A stretch of DNA of 64,000 nucleotides from an uncultured Clostridium sp. (GTDB lineage: Bacteria; Bacillota; Clostridia; Lachnospirales; Lachnospiraceae): positions 62,001 to 126,000 of the forward strand of contig UQBG01000003.1 in assembly GCA_900539185.1 (NCBI GenBank). The letters are read 5' to 3'. Of the stretch, positions 61,447-64,000 are shown piece by piece (within the stretch, counting starts at the first letter, position 1; each line of letters begins with the position of its first letter). The notes under the pieces were generated by a model, which was given only the letters and a program-made list of their open reading frames with translations, was not told the DNA's origin and made no database searches. Position numbers and translations under genes: made by a program.

Positions 61447-63420
61447 TTAATCTTTCTTATAGTAATTGCCTTCAAATCCCGCACCCTTTAATATCAGCCC
61501 CGGAGCCCACGGTATAGGCTCGGCCATCAGAGCACACAGATCTTCCACTGTCAGCTCCTGCGGTGCATCAACGATTACCTCGTCATGGACGTGGAACACA
61601 AAGTCCAGTCCTCTGTCTGCCAGTCTCCGCAATACCTCAGCCAGGCAGTCTCTTGCGATAGCCTGCACGATATTCTCCGTCAGCTTTCCGCCATAGGTGG
61701 ATGTCACTTCCCATTTCCGGCTCTGTTGTCCGACGGTGTAATAATGAATTGCCAGCTTGTCAAACCTGTTTACGTCCAGATGGGCCCTCGGATAGAACAG
61801 CTTCCGCCCTGTTGGCAGAAGTACCGTCAAAAAGCTCTGACCGTACACCAGATCGCTCTCCATGCTGAATATCAGGCCATGAGTGGCTGTCTGCTGGCAT
61901 GACTGCACTGCTCCGACTGCCGCCTTTTCGATCGAATACCAGAGATCAACGATCCTTGGATTCGACTGCCGCCATCTGGATACAATATCCGGCAGCTCTT
62001 CTTCCGTTAGTCCCATCTTTAATGCGTTCATTGCGATCAAGCTTCCGGTACCGCCCTGATATCCCAGAGCCAGTGTAGCCACCTTCCCCTTCTGCCGCAG
62101 TGCATATTCCGGATTGCCCTTCTTGATCAGGTCTATCGGAACCCCAAACATCTGAGATGCCGTAGCCTCATAGATCTTTCCGGTTGTGGAAAATACTTCA
62201 TTGACCCAGGTCTCCCCAGCCAACCAGGCGATTACCCGTGCCTCAATCGCAGAAAAGTCCGCGACTACAAATTTCCGCCCCTCGGAAGGGATGAATGCTG
62301 TTCGGATGAGCTGTGACAGTGTATCCGGCACGTCCCCATAAACGGCTTTTAAGCCGGTGTAATTCTTAGCAATCGTCAGCCGTCTTGCCTCGTCAATCGT
62401 TTCCAGATAATTCCTTGGAAGGTTCTGCAGCTGTACCAGTCTGCCGGCCCATCTGCCGGTACGGTTGGCGCCATAGAACTGTGAGATTCCTCTTATCCGG
62501 TCACCCTCGCCCATTGCAGCCTCCATGGTGTCATATTTCTTCAGGGATGTCTTTCCCAGCTGCTGGCGGATCTCCAGTACCCGGCGCACATCGGCCGGAA
62601 TATCCATATTTAAGAGATCTACTACTGTCTCCTTGCGCACATCCGGTACCTCTACCTCCAGCCTGTCATTCAGCCATTTGAGAAGCTGTGCCGTGCTGTT
62701 CGGGTTATTAAGTCCTGTGATTCTCTGTGCCTCTTCCGTAAGTCTTGCTTCACTCTCCGCCGCTATGTACAGTGCTCCGTCTATCAGCCGGCGGTCTACC
62801 CTTACCCCGAAGGCATTCATCTTAACATCCAGCCGCCACAGATCCCATTCCGAATCCGGTACCGGGAACTGCCGCACTCGTTTCCAGATCTCATGCTCTG
62901 TCACGACATCCTGCTTGCAGTATTCCTTGAATAAATTCCATTTGTCGATGTCATGCACCGGATCATTGTATTTTCGTTTACCGTTTGACTTGGTTGCCTT
63001 TTGCGGGCAGCAGAAGTACCGGATCAGTGCCTTGCCAACCGTCAGCTTCTGTTTGTCTCGCGGGAGTCCAATTGCCTTACCGGTTGCCTCCAGGCCGGAG
63101 GTATAGCCACAATACAGCCCATGGATCTTAGTACACTGCCATTGCCCGATTGGTGCCCGATAGCCCGCCCGATTCAGGCAGTACCATTCAAAAGCGGCAT
63201 TATACGCATGTTTAATGACATTTGGATCCTGCAGGGCGCACACAATCCCCTCCGGGATTCTTTCACCCTGTTTAAGATCTACAATCTTTACCTCTTCATC
63301 GTCTGCCTTATAAGCGAACAGTAGTATTTCAAAATCTTTGGACTGTGCATACCGGTATGCACCAGCCTCTCCGATATCGATATCTGATCTTGTTTCAATA
63401 TCAATGCTTAAATGCTTCAC
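61447..63420 (-). CDS. Phage family A DNA polymerase
   Basis: 657 residues. The 3'-5' exonuclease has its first motif intact (LSIDIETRS, 4-12). Polymerase motifs: VVADFSAIEARVIAWLAGE (A), RQKGKVATLALGYQGG (B), FHVHDEVIVDAP (C). There is no 5'-3' exonuclease domain, unlike the host PolA in this window. The GTG start at 63418-63420 has AGGAGGAGG 9 bases upstream. It is followed by the VapE gene after 3 bases. Confidence 0.94.
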   Translation of the reverse strand: MKHLSIDIETRSDIDIGEAGAYRYAQSKDFEILLFAYKADDEEVKIVDLKQGERIPEGIVCALQDPNVIKHAYNAAFEWYCLNRAGYRAPIGQWQCTKIHGLYCGYTSGLEATGKAIGLPRDKQKLTVGKALIRYFCCPQKATKSNGKRKYNDPVHDIDKWNLFKEYCKQDVVTEHEIWKRVRQFPVPDSEWDLWRLDVKMNAFGVRVDRRLIDGALYIAAESEARLTEEAQRITGLNNPNSTAQLLKWLNDRLEVEVPDVRKETVVDLLNMDIPADVRRVLEIRQQLGKTSLKKYDTMEAAMGEGDRIRGISQFYGANRTGRWAGRLVQLQNLPRNYLETIDEARRLTIAKNYTGLKAVYGDVPDTLSQLIRTAFIPSEGRKFVVADFSAIEARVIAWLAGETWVNEVFSTTGKIYEATASQMFGVPIDLIKKGNPEYALRQKGKVATLALGYQGGTGSLIAMNALKMGLTEEELPDIVSRWRQSNPRIVDLWYSIEKAAVGAVQSCQQTATHGLIFSMESDLVYGQSFLTVLLPTGRKLFYPRAHLDVNRFDKLAIHYYTVGQQSRKWEVTSTYGGKLTENIVQAIARDCLAEVLRRLADRGLDFVFHVHDEVIVDAPQELTVEDLCALMAEPIPWAPGLILKGAGFEGNYYKKD

Positions 63421-63423
63421 GGT

Positions 63424-63585
63424 CTACCACCTCCTCCTTTTTCTTTCACTTACCCGGCAGAGCCTTCCGGGTTCACATTTTCTTAATTGCCTTGTCTGTC
63501 CGAAGTAGTCACAAAACCAAAGGCCTCCTAATTTGTTCCAGAACCGGCACCCCGGACAGTCCTTGCCGTCCGGTTCATGCTCAAT
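63424..63585 (-). CDS. Cys-rich mini-protein before the phage polymerase, no standard start codon
   Basis: An open frame ending TAG at 63424 encodes a phage-like Cys-rich peptide: EHEPDGKDCPGCRFW, then LWFCDYFGQTRQLRKCEPGRLC, ending SERKRRRW. Cys pairs suggest zinc binding, and I recognise this pattern from small proteins next to phage polymerases. The frame has no ATG, GTG or TTG back to the preceding stop. ATT at 63583-63585 is the best visible start, so it may use a rare start or be a decayed gene. The end given is approximate. Confidence 0.5.
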   Translation of the reverse strand: MEHEPDGKDCPGCRFWNKLGGLWFCDYFGQTRQLRKCEPGRLCRVSERKRRRW

Positions 63586-63604
63586 TCTTTCATATCGATT
63601 CGAT

Positions 63605-64000
63605 TTATTTGTGACTACTGGTTCTCCAGGGTGTGTTGTCCTTCTTTGGCTTTCTCAGACCATGTTCAGAAATAAAACTGTATAACTTACTCTGTCCCAC
63701 TCCGAAGTACTCTGCGGCCTGTCTGATCGACATATCTCCTTCTGTGTAGACCTCCCGTACCGCCTTAATCGTCAGATCCGGGGTTATCTTTTCCTCCGGA
63801 GCTTCGGGCACAGGTTCTTCCTGATCTTCGTCTGCTGACGGTTCTGCAGTCTCAGTTACCACTTCTTTTGTCTGGTCCTGACGACTGATCATTTCCTGAA
63901 CCGCCGCTTCAAAATCCGGATTGACCACTGCGGCCTTCCCCGACACCCTGCGCAGGAATCGTTCCGCTTCGGCTTTGTTTCCATCTATCGTATTCTGGAT
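63605..64000 (-). CDS. Phage helix-turn-helix protein, 5' end cut by window edge
   Basis: The frame stays open from the right edge to the stop at 63605 (131 residues seen, IQNTIDGNKAEAERF at the edge), so the GTG at 63946 is probably internal rather than the start. An acidic linker (EEPVPEAPEEK) precedes a helix-turn-helix at the C-terminus: MSIRQAAEYFGVGQSKLYSFIS. The role is unknown; it could be a regulator or DNA-handling protein of the replication module. Confidence 0.7.
   Translation of the reverse strand: MQNTIDGNKAEAERFLRRVSGKAAVVNPDFEAAVQEMISRQDQTKEVVTETAEPSADEDQEEPVPEAPEEKITPDLTIKAVREVYTEGDMSIRQAAEYFGVGQSKLYSFISEHGLRKPKKDNTPWRTSSHK

Larger units (their letters stand above)
34332..64000. 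mobile_element. Siphovirus-type prophage, lysis end to replication module (right end outside window)
   Basis: A continuous block of phage genes on the minus strand: replication, packaging, head, tail and lysis. The lysis end abuts the host prsW promoter and terminator. No integrase, repressor or excisionase is seen, so these lie beyond 64000 and the prophage is larger than 29.7 kb. The exact left boundary is not defined; it lies between the terminator ending at 34327 and the endolysin stop at 34478. The PBSX-type terminase, Gp6-like portal, GP20-like scaffold and Gp15-like tail chaperone suggest a long-tailed Firmicute phage. Confidence 0.93.

Noticed and set aside
63605..63946. Complete 113-residue gene starting at GTG 63946
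   Set aside because: The same frame stays open for 18 more codons to the window edge, so the gene is more likely cut by the edge.

Overview
The window looks like the chromosome of a gut-type Clostridia bacterium, most likely a Lachnospiraceae. The signs are an RNase E/G gene beside rplU-prp-rpmA-obg, an L27 with the cleavable Firmicute N-terminus, a pta-ackA pair, moderate GC, and strong AGGAGG-type ribosome binding sites. Every gene I can support is on the minus strand, so transcription runs from high to low coordinates. Plus-strand open frames look like shadows.

Region 1 (1-34330) is core chromosome. From right to left in transcription order it holds: a PrsW-like intramembrane protease with leucine-rich repeats, a membrane zinc-finger (anti-sigma-like) protein, polA, coaE, a large FtsA/PilM-like ATPase, a membrane diguanylate cyclase, pta, ackA, rpmF, plsX, rnc, smc, ftsY, threonine ammonia-lyase, a RACo-like ferredoxin/ASKHA protein, an ABC-F ATPase, a WalJ-like metallo-hydrolase, an ACT protein with its UPF0210 partner, pepD, tyrS, a B12-type radical SAM protein with its partner, rng, and the rplU-prp-rpmA-obg cluster, with obg cut by the left edge. 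Sigma-A promoters with 17-bp spacers are visible before rplU, the walJ operon, plsX, rpmF, pta and prsW. Intrinsic terminators follow rpmA, rpmF and the prophage edge.

Region 2 (about 34332-64000) is one end of a siphovirus-type prophage. Its lysis genes lie next to the host junction and its integrase and regulatory genes must lie beyond the right edge. In transcription order from the right: a truncated HTH protein, a Cys-rich mini-protein, a family A DNA polymerase, a VapE-type primase/helicase, an iteron-like origin region, a VRR-NUC nuclease, an SNF2 helicase, small unknown proteins, a ParB-DUF4417 fusion, three small proteins sharing the N-terminus MGGRGA, terminase small and large subunits, portal, a MuF-type minor capsid protein carrying an HExxH domain, small genes (YjcQ, Cys-rich KTR), scaffold, major capsid, head-tail connectors, tail tube, tail chaperones, tape measure, tail tip, tail fibre, XhlA-like protein, holin and GH25 endolysin.

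The most unusual content is in the prophage. A three-member family of minus-strand terminator hairpins is preceded by tandem AGAGCC copies (47474-47555, 53436-53496, 55781-55828), and these bracket the ParB-DUF4417/MGGRGA cassette. There is a candidate phage-delivered metallopeptidase toxin with a possible immunity gene, a structured tRNA-like leader before the scaffold gene, and a dense cluster of TTTGTTGTCA repeats beside the replication genes. All family calls come from reading the protein sequences; no database search was possible.
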